Shown here: piece after piece, positions 25,338-33,739 of the stretch | Layout of the letters: every line of letters begins with the position of its first letter | How positions within the stretch are numbered: the first letter of the stretch is position 1 | Source: Alphaproteobacteria bacterium | Lineage (GTDB): Bacteria; Pseudomonadota; Alphaproteobacteria; Rickettsiales; SXRF01 | Assembly: GCA_020049775.1 (NCBI GenBank) | Contig: JAGVLO010000007.1 | Location: 62,001-126,000 of the forward strand | Direction of reading: 5' to 3' | Length of the DNA: 64,000 nt | Made by a program: the position numbers and the translations under genes | The notes under the pieces: model-generated | Databases searched by the model: none | What the model saw: only the letters and a program-made list of their open reading frames with translations | What the model was told of the DNA's origin: nothing

Positions 25338-26492
25338 ATGGGCGAAAAGAACATAACCCTCGTTATCACCGGCAGCATTGCTGCCGTAAAAAGCTATGAC
25401 CTGATACAGCAGTTACAGGCCAAAGGGATTGGTGTGTCTGTAGTGCTTACCGACTCAGCACAGCAATGGATTACCCCGGATGCTGCTAAAGTGCTGACCG
25501 CACTTCCCGTAATCACCAGCTCTGAAATACGCGCGCAGCCCGACCAGTTGAAGCAATTGCTGGCCAAAAGCGATGCGATAGTAGCCGCACCTGCCAGCGC
25601 AGACTTTATCAAGCAACTGGTCTATAACGACAGCGAATTGGCAAAAGCCATAAACAACTGCCAGAAACCTGTTGCCGTAGCACCCGCCATGAATGTGATG
25701 ATGTGGCAGCACCCCGCCACGCAGCGCAACAGCAAAAAACTCCTGTCACAGGGCGTTCAGATACTCGGACCCGTACTGGGTAAAATGGCCTGCGGTGACG
25801 AAGGCTATGGCCGTTTTATGGAACCATCGGACATTGCGCCTGCGCTGGAATCATTGCTTGCTGGCAAAAGCCACCCTGCATTCGAGTTGGTGAACAAATC
25901 GTTTTCGCCCAAGCCCGCCCTGCCCGCCATTGATGTGTCACTGGCGGCAAAGAAAAGTAAAAAACTTTTGCTGATGATACAGGGCGGCAAAGACGCGCTG
26001 GCCACATACGCCCTGATAAGCAGCCTGCGCTCGCGCGGGTATCAGGTTACTTGCGCCACCGGCGATGAAGCAACAAAACTCCTGCCCGCCGAGGGGCTGG
26101 CTACCATTTCTGGCTGTACTGCCTATAACAGGCATTATCAGGATGATGTGCAGGGCATGGAGCATATACGCCTGCCTGAACAATCGGACATCGTGCTTAT
26201 CACCCCTGCAACCTGTGACGGCGTAAAGGAAATGGCAGAGGGCGGCGCACAAAGCTTCCTTGGCTGTGCTTACCTTGCCACCAAGAAACCCGTGGTGCTT
26301 GTTCCCTCCACAGACATTGAAAAACAACCCAATGCTGCCGATCTCGAGCGCATACGGCAGGACGGCGTCAATATCCTGACCGTGCCAAAGCAGTTGCACC
26401 CCGCCAGCAAAGAGCGTGCAGACGCCATTGCCGACGGCATTGACGAACTCATAAAGCAACAGACGTTAGAGAGAAAAATCCATGGAAACTGA
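25338..26492 (+). CDS. coaC: Duplicated phosphopantothenoylcysteine decarboxylase (CoaC-CoaC')
   Basis: Flavin-dependent decarboxylase of coenzyme A synthesis, giving 4'-phosphopantetheine. 384 aa, twice a normal CoaC domain. Copy 1 (residues 1-177) has TGSIAAVKSYDL, APASAD, PAMN (Asn119) and ACGDEGYGR (Cys152), but the catalytic His position is Leu71. Copy 2 (~205-372) has MIQGGKDALATYAL, MEHIRL with His276 and TPATCD, but PSTD replaces PAMN (Asp326) and the Cys loop is gone. The active-site set is thus divided between the halves. It overlaps the CoaB-like gene by 11 bases. Function is inferred; the FMN chemistry is family knowledge. Confidence 0.88.
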   Translation: MGEKNITLVITGSIAAVKSYDLIQQLQAKGIGVSVVLTDSAQQWITPDAAKVLTALPVITSSEIRAQPDQLKQLLAKSDAIVAAPASADFIKQLVYNDSELAKAINNCQKPVAVAPAMNVMMWQHPATQRNSKKLLSQGVQILGPVLGKMACGDEGYGRFMEPSDIAPALESLLAGKSHPAFELVNKSFSPKPALPAIDVSLAAKKSKKLLLMIQGGKDALATYALISSLRSRGYQVTCATGDEATKLLPAEGLATISGCTAYNRHYQDDVQGMEHIRLPEQSDIVLITPATCDGVKEMAEGGAQSFLGCAYLATKKPVVLVPSTDIEKQPNAADLERIRQDGVNILTVPKQLHPASKERADAIADGIDELIKQQTLERKIHGN

Positions 26493-27789
26493 AGACCTCA
26501 GCGGCAAGAAAATACTGGTTATCGGCGGTAGCGCCCACGAAGTAATTGACGGCGTGCGCCATTATGCGAACCATGGCAGGCCAGAACAACATGGGCTGCA
26601 GGCGGCAAAGCGGCTTGCAGAACTTGGCGCAAAGGTAACACTGGTTACCACACGCCTGCATGATGGAATACCGCAGGGCATTGCCGTTGTATCCGAGGAC
26701 AGTAACCACAAAGCACTTGTTGGCGCCGAGTCATTGCTCAATGCCGCCGCGCAACAGGCACAGGCAACAGGCTATGATGCCGTGCTGCAACTTGCGAATA
26801 TTCCTGCCGTGAAAGCTGCGAAGCAATCCGAACATAAGCTGAAAGTCAAAAAGGATGCTGGCGCACTTATTCCGATGGATGTGGCGGGTAACATCGATGT
26901 CGTAGGCAGCCTGCAGGCAGCCTTTTCAGGCAGTGTTATTGCGGGCTATGACAGCCAGCAACAATGGTTTGCTTCCGGCGATGCTGGCCTTGCCAAATCA
27001 ATGGCGGATATTGCAAGCCAGACGGCCTCTGCGCCCCTGCCCGCCACGCAAGACAATGTCTCGGCACTTCCGCGCACCGGTGGCAAGCTCAGCGGCAAAA
27101 AAATTATCATCACCAGCGGCCCTACAGCTGAACCCATCAGCAGCAGCGGCGACGTTATCACCAACTTCTCATCAGGAAAACAGGGCCACGCCGTTGCAGA
27201 GTCGCTGGCGGCCATGGGCGCTCAAGTAGTGCTGGTATCCGGTCCCACCCATATCCCTGACCCGTCACACCCCAATATCACGACCATCCACACCGAATCT
27301 GCTCGCAACATGCGCGACGCCGTGGTAGCGCAATTGCCCGCTGATGCCTTTGTTGCCGTTGCCGCTGTTGCCGATTTTGGCATGGCTAATCCCGGCAAAC
27401 TCGCCCTCAAGCCGGCGGAGCTGGCAACACTTGAGCTATCGCAGAACCCTGACATCCTGCAAACCATAGGCACACACGGCAGCAAGCGTCCGTCTGTAGT
27501 AATAGGCTTTGCCGCCGAAACGCATGATTTACTCATCTATGCACGCGGCAAACTAGAGAAAAAAGGCGCCGATGCAATCTGCGCCAATCAGGTAGGCAGC
27601 GCCATGGTTGCACGCGGCAGCGACAAAAATCAGATTACATGGGTAAGCGCCGAAGGCAACGAACCGTGGGAAACCATGGGTAAGTCAGACGTAGGTAACC
27701 GTATCGGCGATAAAATCGCCCTGTTGCTGCAACGCAAGAAGTCCATATCTGCAGGCAGCGGCTCTTCCGGCCTCTTAAGTATGCTTTAA
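26482..27789 (+). CDS. coaB: Duplicated phosphopantothenate-cysteine ligase (CoaB'-CoaB)
   Basis: CTP-dependent ligase joining cysteine to 4'-phosphopantothenate. 435 aa, two CoaB-like Rossmann domains. The N-terminal copy (~8-170) keeps DGVRHYAN (Arg26, Asn30) and KVKK (121-124) but has lost GPT, SSGKxG and AAVAD. The C-terminal copy (~203-418) keeps SGPTAEP, TNFSSGKQG, AAVADF, NPDIL and GFAAET, but lacks the Arg of the DPVR motif and the KxKK lysines. In E. coli these parts lie in one CoaBC polypeptide. It is coupled to coaC upstream; about 10 Ser/Gly residues form a loose tail. Confidence 0.86.
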   Translation: METEDLSGKKILVIGGSAHEVIDGVRHYANHGRPEQHGLQAAKRLAELGAKVTLVTTRLHDGIPQGIAVVSEDSNHKALVGAESLLNAAAQQAQATGYDAVLQLANIPAVKAAKQSEHKLKVKKDAGALIPMDVAGNIDVVGSLQAAFSGSVIAGYDSQQQWFASGDAGLAKSMADIASQTASAPLPATQDNVSALPRTGGKLSGKKIIITSGPTAEPISSSGDVITNFSSGKQGHAVAESLAAMGAQVVLVSGPTHIPDPSHPNITTIHTESARNMRDAVVAQLPADAFVAVAAVADFGMANPGKLALKPAELATLELSQNPDILQTIGTHGSKRPSVVIGFAAETHDLLIYARGKLEKKGADAICANQVGSAMVARGSDKNQITWVSAEGNEPWETMGKSDVGNRIGDKIALLLQRKKSISAGSGSSGLLSML

Positions 27790-27848
27790 CCGGAATATGA
27801 TGTAACCTTTAATGGGTAGCCTGCGAATAACTCCCAGAGAGTCAAATC

Positions 27849-28571
27849 ATGGCATTTAAACGACTATATTTTTTACTGTTACTGGCAATGGCTGCCGGAC
27901 CCGCGATGGCGGAGAGGCCCGTAGTGGTTGAGCTGTTCACCGCGCAGGGTTGTTCCTCCTGTCCGGCTGCGGACGAATTTCTGCGTGAGCTTTCAAACGA
28001 TAAAACATTGTTGCCGTTTTCGTTGCATGTCACCTACTGGGACCGCCTAGGCTGGAAAGACCCCTACGCCACGGAAACAAACACCAGCCGTCAGCGCTCC
28101 TATATGCAGGTCAACAAGCAGCGTAGCGTGTACACACCGCAAATAGTTGTTGATGGTCATTATTCAGCCGTAGGCAACAACCGCGAAGCCGTCAACGCAG
28201 CAATCCGCAATGCCCAGAACGAAAAATAAGAAGTGCCGATTTCTGTCACAGGTGACGAATACGGCATAAAAGTTTCTATCGGTAAGCGCCCTGACTCTGC
28301 CATAGCCACCCCGTCCGGCGGCATATTATGGGCGTTTCATTATATCCCTGCAAATGCTACCCCTGTAAACGCCGGTGAGAATAGTGGTAAAACATTGGTC
28401 AGCACCAACACGGTGGTGGCTATAGAGCGCGTCGGCTTCTGGCATAACAGCGCCGATAGTTACCAGATACCACATGGAAAAATGTACACCGAAGATATGG
28501 CGCTGGTACTGCAAAGCAGTCCGCATCACAAAATACTTGGCGTGGCCACCTATCACCGTAGCAAACAATAG
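27849..28571 (+). pseudogene. DUF1223 secreted thioredoxin-like protein interrupted by an in-frame TAA
   Basis: Residues 1-126 (27849-28226) carry a signal peptide (ending AMA) and the family start RPVVVELFTAQGCSSCPAAD with a CxxC motif. A TAA at 28227-28229 stops the frame, yet the very next codons continue the same family in the same frame (EVPISVTGDEYGI to the stop at 28571). One substitution (AAA, GAA or CAA to TAA) explains it. The downstream half has a GTG at 28233 but no good ribosome site. It may be a recent pseudogene, a sequencing error or readthrough. Confidence 0.75.
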
Positions 28572-28633
28572 CCAATTTTAGGTCGTGTGGATATTCGCAC
28601 TAGGCCGCAAGCGAAAATGCTGGTTTTCAAGAA

Positions 28634-28670
28634 CCGCAGCGCAGCGTACATGTAGGTACGTGAGCAGCGG
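28634..28670. repeat. Long imperfect hairpin after the DUF1223 gene
   Basis: The 37 bases fold as CCGCaGCgCAgCGTAC / GTACGtGaGCaGCGG around a 6-base loop ATGTAG. It lies in the 152-base gap between convergent genes, where several overlapping short ORFs in all frames look spurious. It may be a dispersed palindromic element or a transcript-end structure; no second copy was noticed here. Confidence 0.35.
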
Positions 28671-28723
28671 AAGCGCAGATAACCACGTTTGCAGCAAGGT
28701 ATAGTAGTGAATTCCCACATGAC

Positions 28724-30022
28724 CTAGGCGCTTTTCTTTTTCTCGCGCAGCTTCTGCCAATATTCAAGGCGCTTGATGATTTCACGCTCAAAACCACGCT
28801 CTGCCGGTTGGTAATAGTCCTGCCGCTGCATGCCATCGGGGAAATAATTCTGGCCTGAAAAGCCATCTTCTTCGTTATGGTCGTAGGCGTAATCCTTGCC
28901 GTAACCCAGCTCTTTCATCATTTTGGTGGGTGCGTTCAGTATGTGCATTGGCGGCATCAATGAACCATAGTTTGCCGCATCGCGCTTGGCAGCGCCATAT
29001 GCAGTATAAGCCGCGTTGGATTTGGGCGCAGTGGCAAGATATAAAACCAGCTGCACCAGCGCCAGTTCACCTTCCGGTGAACCAAGGAATTCATATGCTT
29101 CTTTGGCGGCAATCGCCTGCTGTAACGCCTGCGGGTCAGCCAGCCCGATATCCTCAACGGCAAAACGCACTAGCCTGCGGGCGATATAAAGCGGTTCTTC
29201 ACCGCCTTCCAGCATACGACAAAACCAGTACAGCGCAGCATTGGCGTCTGACCCACGCAATGACTTGTGCAATGCGCTTATCAGGTTGTAATGTCCTTCC
29301 TGCTTCTTATCGTAAAGCGGCGCACGCTTTTGCAGGTACGACGATAGTGCTGCACCGTCCATGGCTTTTTTGCCTTTATAGGCAAAAAGTATTTCACAGA
29401 AATTGAGCAGCGCGCGGCCATCACCATCAGCCATGCCGATAAGGATTTTCCGCGCATCATCAGTAAGCGGAAGTTTGCCGCCCGTATGTGCCTCCGCCCT
29501 CGCAATCAGTTGTTCTATCGCCTCGGCATTCAGGCGTTGTAGCACCACAACCTGCATACGCGATAAAAGCGCCGAGTTGACCTCAAACGAAGGATTTTCG
29601 GTCGTTGCGCCGACGAGCGTTATGGTGCCGTCCTCCACCACTGGCAGGAATGCATCCTGCTGCGAGCGGTTGAAGCGGTGTATTTCATCCACAAACATCA
29701 GGGTCTTTTTGCCGTCTTTCTTTCTGGCGCGTGCGCGCTCGAAAATGGCCTTAAGCTCAGCAACACCTGAAGCGACTGCCGATACTGTTTCCAATTCATA
29801 ACTGCTTTTATCGGCGATGATACGAGCCAGCGTTGTTTTCCCACAACCAGGCGGACCCCATAATATCATGGAAACAGGTGGCGCACCTTCCAGCACTGCC
29901 TTTAGCATGTGACTGTCCGAAAGCACATGCGCCTGCCCGATTACCTCTTCCAGCGAACGTGGGCGCAGGCGGTCAGCCAGCGGTGCATTGTCTTCCATAG
30001 TATGTTCAAACAGTGATTTCAT
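28724..30022 (-). CDS. rarA: Replication-associated recombination protein A (MgsA/RarA AAA+ ATPase)
   Basis: 432-residue AAA+ ATPase acting at stalled replication forks. N-terminal PLADRLRPRSLEEVIGQ, Walker A GPPGCGKTTLARII, Walker B LMFVDEIHRF, sensor 1 LVGATTENPSF; the C-terminal tetramerisation region contains KSLRGSDANAALYW and the family motif PEGELALVQLVLYLATAPKSNAAY. Full length. It ends convergent to the broken DUF1223 gene. Confidence 0.95.
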   Translation of the reverse strand: MKSLFEHTMEDNAPLADRLRPRSLEEVIGQAHVLSDSHMLKAVLEGAPPVSMILWGPPGCGKTTLARIIADKSSYELETVSAVASGVAELKAIFERARARKKDGKKTLMFVDEIHRFNRSQQDAFLPVVEDGTITLVGATTENPSFEVNSALLSRMQVVVLQRLNAEAIEQLIARAEAHTGGKLPLTDDARKILIGMADGDGRALLNFCEILFAYKGKKAMDGAALSSYLQKRAPLYDKKQEGHYNLISALHKSLRGSDANAALYWFCRMLEGGEEPLYIARRLVRFAVEDIGLADPQALQQAIAAKEAYEFLGSPEGELALVQLVLYLATAPKSNAAYTAYGAAKRDAANYGSLMPPMHILNAPTKMMKELGYGKDYAYDHNEEDGFSGQNYFPDGMQRQDYYQPAERGFEREIIKRLEYWQKLREKKKSA

Positions 30023-30157
30023 ATCCCCAATCTAGAGCTAAGTGGCCTGTAATGCAAAAGAAACCCTGTATTGCGTTTTTTGCCCGCCATGATAGTGACA
30101 AACCGGTATTTTATGATAACTTACCTGCTTTATTGCTGATTACATAAGAGTTTAGTC

Positions 30158-30676
30158 ATGAACAAAGACCGCCTGATCACCTTGAGCCTTATTATACTTG
30201 CCGCTGCCGCTTCGCGGCTGCTGCCGCATCCGGACAATGTCGCTCCGATTGCCGCCATGGCGCTTTTTGCTGGCGCCAAGTTTGAAAACAAACAGCTGGC
30301 TTTTGCTATTCCTGCCATGGCCATGCTGCTTAGCGATGCCGTCATCGGTTTTTATTCAGGCATGTGGATTACCTATATGGCATTTGCCGCCGTAGTCTGC
30401 ATCGGCTTCATGCTTCGCAGCAAACAGGATGTTATGCACACGGCACTGGCAACTGTTGCAGGCTCTGTTTTATTCTTCCTCGTTACCAATTTTGCGCTGT
30501 GGTCTTCCCATGGGCTGTATTCACATACGCTAGACGGCATCATGCAAAGCTACACTATGGCCCTGCCCTTTTTCCGCAACAGCCTGCTGGGTGACGCGTT
30601 CTATTCAGCTATTCTGTTTGGTGGTTTTGCACTCGCAGAGCGCCGCTACTCCCGACTACAGGCAGCTTCAGCCTAA
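30158..30676 (+). CDS. Integral membrane protein, DUF6580-like
   Basis: 172 residues with five or six hydrophobic helices. The N-terminal RLLPHPDNVAPIAAMALFAGA is the recognisable signature of a small conserved membrane family (now DUF6580), which I associate with ECF/BioY-like folds, though the substrate is unknown. It ends 1 base from the convergent glycosyltransferase gene. Single-gene unit, preceded by a 135-base spacer. Confidence 0.75.
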   Translation: MNKDRLITLSLIILAAAASRLLPHPDNVAPIAAMALFAGAKFENKQLAFAIPAMAMLLSDAVIGFYSGMWITYMAFAAVVCIGFMLRSKQDVMHTALATVAGSVLFFLVTNFALWSSHGLYSHTLDGIMQSYTMALPFFRNSLLGDAFYSAILFGGFALAERRYSRLQAASA

Positions 30677-30677
30677 T

Positions 30678-31490
30678 TTACCAGCTAATACGGCTGGCAA
30701 GCCTGCTTAACAATATATCCGTAATAGCACGCATGGTGGAAAAAAGATTCCGCCATGCTGATGAAGCATTTGAATGGCGCATGATAATGCTGCGGCACGG
30801 CACCTGCTTGCACGTAAATCCAAGGTCAAGAAGCTGGCACAGCAGTACTGTCTGAAATCCTGCACGGCTTGTACCCGGATGCCAGCGCATTACGTTATAG
30901 CGCAAGTGTATCTGCAAACCGCTATAGTCATTGATGCGGTGTCCGGTCATAAAATTGATGAAATTGTTGGCTGCACCGGATATCACCTCGTACCATGTGC
31001 TTTTTGAGATAGCTGTAATGTCATATGGTATAATAATATCGGCTTCGCCAACCGTGCGCAGTATATCCACCAGCGTTTCCACCGGTTCGGAATTGTCACC
31101 GTGAATAAGACAAAAATATTTACCGCAGCCAATAAAGGCCGCATCAAGATAATTTTGTGAAAGTCCCTTGTTCTGCTTGTTAGCGCGCAGCACAACGTTA
31201 ATATCGGGATGCTCGAAAATATATGCGCGTAGGCGTTCATACGATCCATCCGTCGAAGCATCATCGACAATAATAATCTCGTAACGCTTATTAATGATTT
31301 TCATCGCCTCGATAATGGTGTCAAGCGTGCTGATGATGCTAGTTGACTCATTGAAGCAGGAAACAAAAACAGTCAGTTCTAGCGGGCTGTTTTCATAAGG
31401 CGAGGTTACGGTCAATGGGCTGTGATACCTTTGCGCAGACGGCGTTAGCGCTACCGAGGCCGACCAGAAATCCCTGCCGTTGTAGCTCAT
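30678..31490 (-). CDS. Glycosyltransferase family 2
   Basis: 270 residues. GT-A motifs are VFVSCFNESTSII, IIIVDDASTDGSYE and a HGDN acidic motif in place of DxD (LIHGDNSEP); SGLQIH occurs where related enzymes have SGFR. No obvious membrane anchor. Its ATG overlaps the stop of the upstream flippase-like gene (ATGA), so the two work together, probably attaching a sugar to a lipid carrier. The C-terminal ~40 residues are less typical. Confidence 0.82.
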   Translation of the reverse strand: MSYNGRDFWSASVALTPSAQRYHSPLTVTSPYENSPLELTVFVSCFNESTSIISTLDTIIEAMKIINKRYEIIIVDDASTDGSYERLRAYIFEHPDINVVLRANKQNKGLSQNYLDAAFIGCGKYFCLIHGDNSEPVETLVDILRTVGEADIIIPYDITAISKSTWYEVISGAANNFINFMTGHRINDYSGLQIHLRYNVMRWHPGTSRAGFQTVLLCQLLDLGFTCKQVPCRSIIMRHSNASSAWRNLFSTMRAITDILLSRLASRISW

Positions 31491-32518
31491 GACTGCATAT
31501 CTTTCTGTAGTGCCTCATTCACTTCTGACAGATCAGCTTTTCCCTTACGTTTACGGTATGACATCCAGAATGCGCCACCCGGAAGGCTATTGATGATATT
31601 GAGTATGCCAAGCTCAATGGATAGCATAAGCGCTGCCTCCTGAGATATACCAATCAGGCTAAGCATAGCTATCATTGCTGTTTCACGCACCCCCCACCCG
31701 CCTATGGAAATAGGTAATGTCGTTAGCAAAACTACCGGCGGTATAAGAATAAGGCTCTCCGCCAGCGAAAACTCCATGGAAAGGCTGGAGGCCAGCACAA
31801 CCGCCGCCCAGCAAAACATAACATGGCCGATAACAGCGTATAAAAGCGACAGAAAACAAATTTTGCGATGCGAAAGCAGCAGGCGGATACTGGAAATAAA
31901 ATAAATCAATACCCGCACGATCCTGAAAGCATTAAACTGCTCCAGCAGCTTGCCGAGTTGCAGCAATAGCCATAAACCTGCAATACCAAGTGCAAGAACC
32001 AAAGGCGTGAGCCAGTAACCGTCAAAACCAAAGAATCCGCCAAGCGCAGGTAGAGCAAAAACTATCATTAGCCCCAGCCCAACCAGCGCAATCACACGGT
32101 CGATGATAATGACGTGAATGGCTGTGGATAATGGTATATTCTCTAGCTTGGTTAGCCATACGCGCACCACGTCGCCGCCAACCGTCCCCGGCAGGCATAC
32201 ACCAAAGAATGACCCGATATAGGTGATTTTTATTGCCTGAAACATGGGCATGACCGCACTGCCAAGCTTTGCAACCGCCGCAAGTACCATTCTCCAGCGT
32301 ATAGCCGCAAATATGGCTTGTATGTTGAGCAGAATATAGGCCGCAAACACCGGCCATAGCTCCTGCAAATAAAAAATGCGTTTCAGTTCAACAAAATCAA
32401 CTTCATGGAAAGCAAACCACAGGGCTAAAAAAGTCAGGCCAAGCTTTAGCGCCAACTTCACAAAAGCGGAGCGCTGGAGACGTTGAAAAGCCCAGGAAGC
32501 AAAATGTGGCATGTACAA
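31487..32518 (-). CDS. Lysylphosphatidylglycerol synthase TM region / flippase-like membrane protein
   Basis: 343 residues, about eight transmembrane helices, of the UPF0104 (LPG_synthase_TM) family: GLTFLALWFAFHEVDF near the start, then a region around FFGVCLPGTVGGDVVRVWL, and PPVVLLTTLPISIGGWGVRE. In other bacteria such stand-alone domains accompany glycosyltransferases and are thought to flip lipid-linked sugars or lipids; this one lacks the MprF aminoacyl-transferase domain. Coupled to the GT2 downstream. Start could be residue 1 or 3. Confidence 0.85.
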   Translation of the reverse strand: MYMPHFASWAFQRLQRSAFVKLALKLGLTFLALWFAFHEVDFVELKRIFYLQELWPVFAAYILLNIQAIFAAIRWRMVLAAVAKLGSAVMPMFQAIKITYIGSFFGVCLPGTVGGDVVRVWLTKLENIPLSTAIHVIIIDRVIALVGLGLMIVFALPALGGFFGFDGYWLTPLVLALGIAGLWLLLQLGKLLEQFNAFRIVRVLIYFISSIRLLLSHRKICFLSLLYAVIGHVMFCWAAVVLASSLSMEFSLAESLILIPPVVLLTTLPISIGGWGVRETAMIAMLSLIGISQEAALMLSIELGILNIINSLPGGAFWMSYRKRKGKADLSEVNEALQKDMQS

Positions 32519-32593
32519 TATATAGCGTTAAAAAACGCACTATTTTTGCCTGATATACAACAGGATGTCTAGCGAATATGTATCGGCTAAAAT

Positions 32594-33349
32594 TTAGCCG
32601 ACCAATACATCTTTATGGTGGGTTTGCTGGAATTCTTCACGCGCCGACTTGCTGTTACGAACCAGCAGGCTCAAGTCCATGATGCTTACGACCATCTGTA
32701 TGCCTTCATACTCTTCGCGTTCCGGCACTTTGATATCCTGACGGATATCCCACTTGAGGCCAAAAAGCTGAACAGCCTGGCGATAGCCACGCGCAAGCGG
32801 CACAGGCGCAAGATTAAATGCATATTCCACACCATTACTTACCGCTTTTTTGATAAAGCGGCGCGCTATTTCAGGAAATACAGCACCAGCCCTGAATTCA
32901 GGAAGGATGGCAAGGCGCGAAAATTCACCGTAAGTAGTCTCCGGCAGGTCGAGCTGCGGGAATATGTCCTTCAGACGGAAATCATCCCTTTCCATCGGCA
33001 TTTTCTGCGGGTTAGAAGCCGAAGAAACGGTCAGCCTGCCGCCAGCGATACACTGGAGGCCTTTTCTGGCGACCATAATGTCACTGATATCGTCAAATCC
33101 ATCATGCTGTCCGGAAAAATGCTTCAAGCCCCAAACGCTGATAAACATATCCTCGCGCAGGCGGAAATACTGGTGCAATAGGCCGGGATCGCGGGTAAAT
33201 TCAAATTCAACATTTTGTTGTAGCTTCGCCGGACGCATAAACCTGCGGGCAAGATGCTCTTCAGAGAGTTCCGTATCAAGGGAATGGTTATATACCGGCA
33301 ACTGCTTTGACGCTGAAACAGGTGTATTGTTGCTTACCAAGTTAGTCAT
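32594..33349 (-). CDS. LuxI-like / N-acyl amino acid synthase family acyltransferase
   Basis: 251 residues with a GNAT-related autoinducer-synthase fold. Residues matching the invariant LuxI set can be placed: Arg65, Phe69, Trp73, Asp83, Asp86 (DGFD), Arg105 (GGRL), Phe130, Glu142 and Arg145 (GEFSR). LuxI enzymes use SAM and acyl-ACP; related FeeM-type enzymes acylate amino acids, so homoserine-lactone production is not assured. Spacing between Arg105 and Phe130 is longer than in LuxI. No LuxR regulator is adjacent. The upstream region carries direct repeats ATCACTAT (33373-33380 and 33387-33394). Confidence 0.7.
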   Translation of the reverse strand: MTNLVSNNTPVSASKQLPVYNHSLDTELSEEHLARRFMRPAKLQQNVEFEFTRDPGLLHQYFRLREDMFISVWGLKHFSGQHDGFDDISDIMVARKGLQCIAGGRLTVSSASNPQKMPMERDDFRLKDIFPQLDLPETTYGEFSRLAILPEFRAGAVFPEIARRFIKKAVSNGVEYAFNLAPVPLARGYRQAVQLFGLKWDIRQDIKVPEREEYEGIQMVVSIMDLSLLVRNSKSAREEFQQTHHKDVLVG

Positions 33350-33739
33350 GTTGCCGGCACTCCGCGGTTACTATCACTATAATTTCATCACTATTATCCG
33401 CCGAGGTAACAGCATTAAATGTGCCACAAAGGAGATAGTTAATTTTTAGTAAATAATCAGTAAAATCTCTTAATTTCAAATAGTATTTTTAAGAATAATA
33501 CAAGTCACCGTACATATTAGTTTTTTTAGACAACTATATAGGCTGGCAGCACCCATTATATAATCTATTTGTTGATTTATTAACTATTGGATAGGAAATT
33601 ATTGCCTACTTATTGGTGCCAATATACTACGCATTCGAGGTTTTTGCAACTTCCTATTGCCTAACAATTCTGCAGCCCATATCTTGCGAGCCGACTTTAA
33701 TATCCCACCTTATAGTTTGATAATTTAAGGACAAATGCT
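33350..33739. other. 390-base AT-rich spacer upstream of glmS and the LuxI-like gene
   Basis: No convincing gene. Contents are two direct repeats ATCACTAT 14 bases apart (33373-33394) near the LuxI-like start, a perfect TATAAT (33559-33564) pointing towards glmS without a clear -35, and several poly-T/A tracts. No glmS ribozyme structure was recognised. Confidence 0.5.

Noticed and set aside
25338-27789. Reading the CoaC/CoaB region as decayed pseudogenes
   Set aside because: Both frames are intact and long, and the motif losses are complementary between copies instead of random.
28578-28760. Short reading frames in the gap after the DUF1223 gene
   Set aside because: They follow the hairpin in several frames on both strands and have no ribosome site or family resemblance.
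33350-33739. glmS ribozyme or a small gene before glmS
   Set aside because: No ribozyme-like structure and no frame with a ribosome site; glmS ribozymes are mainly from Firmicutes.
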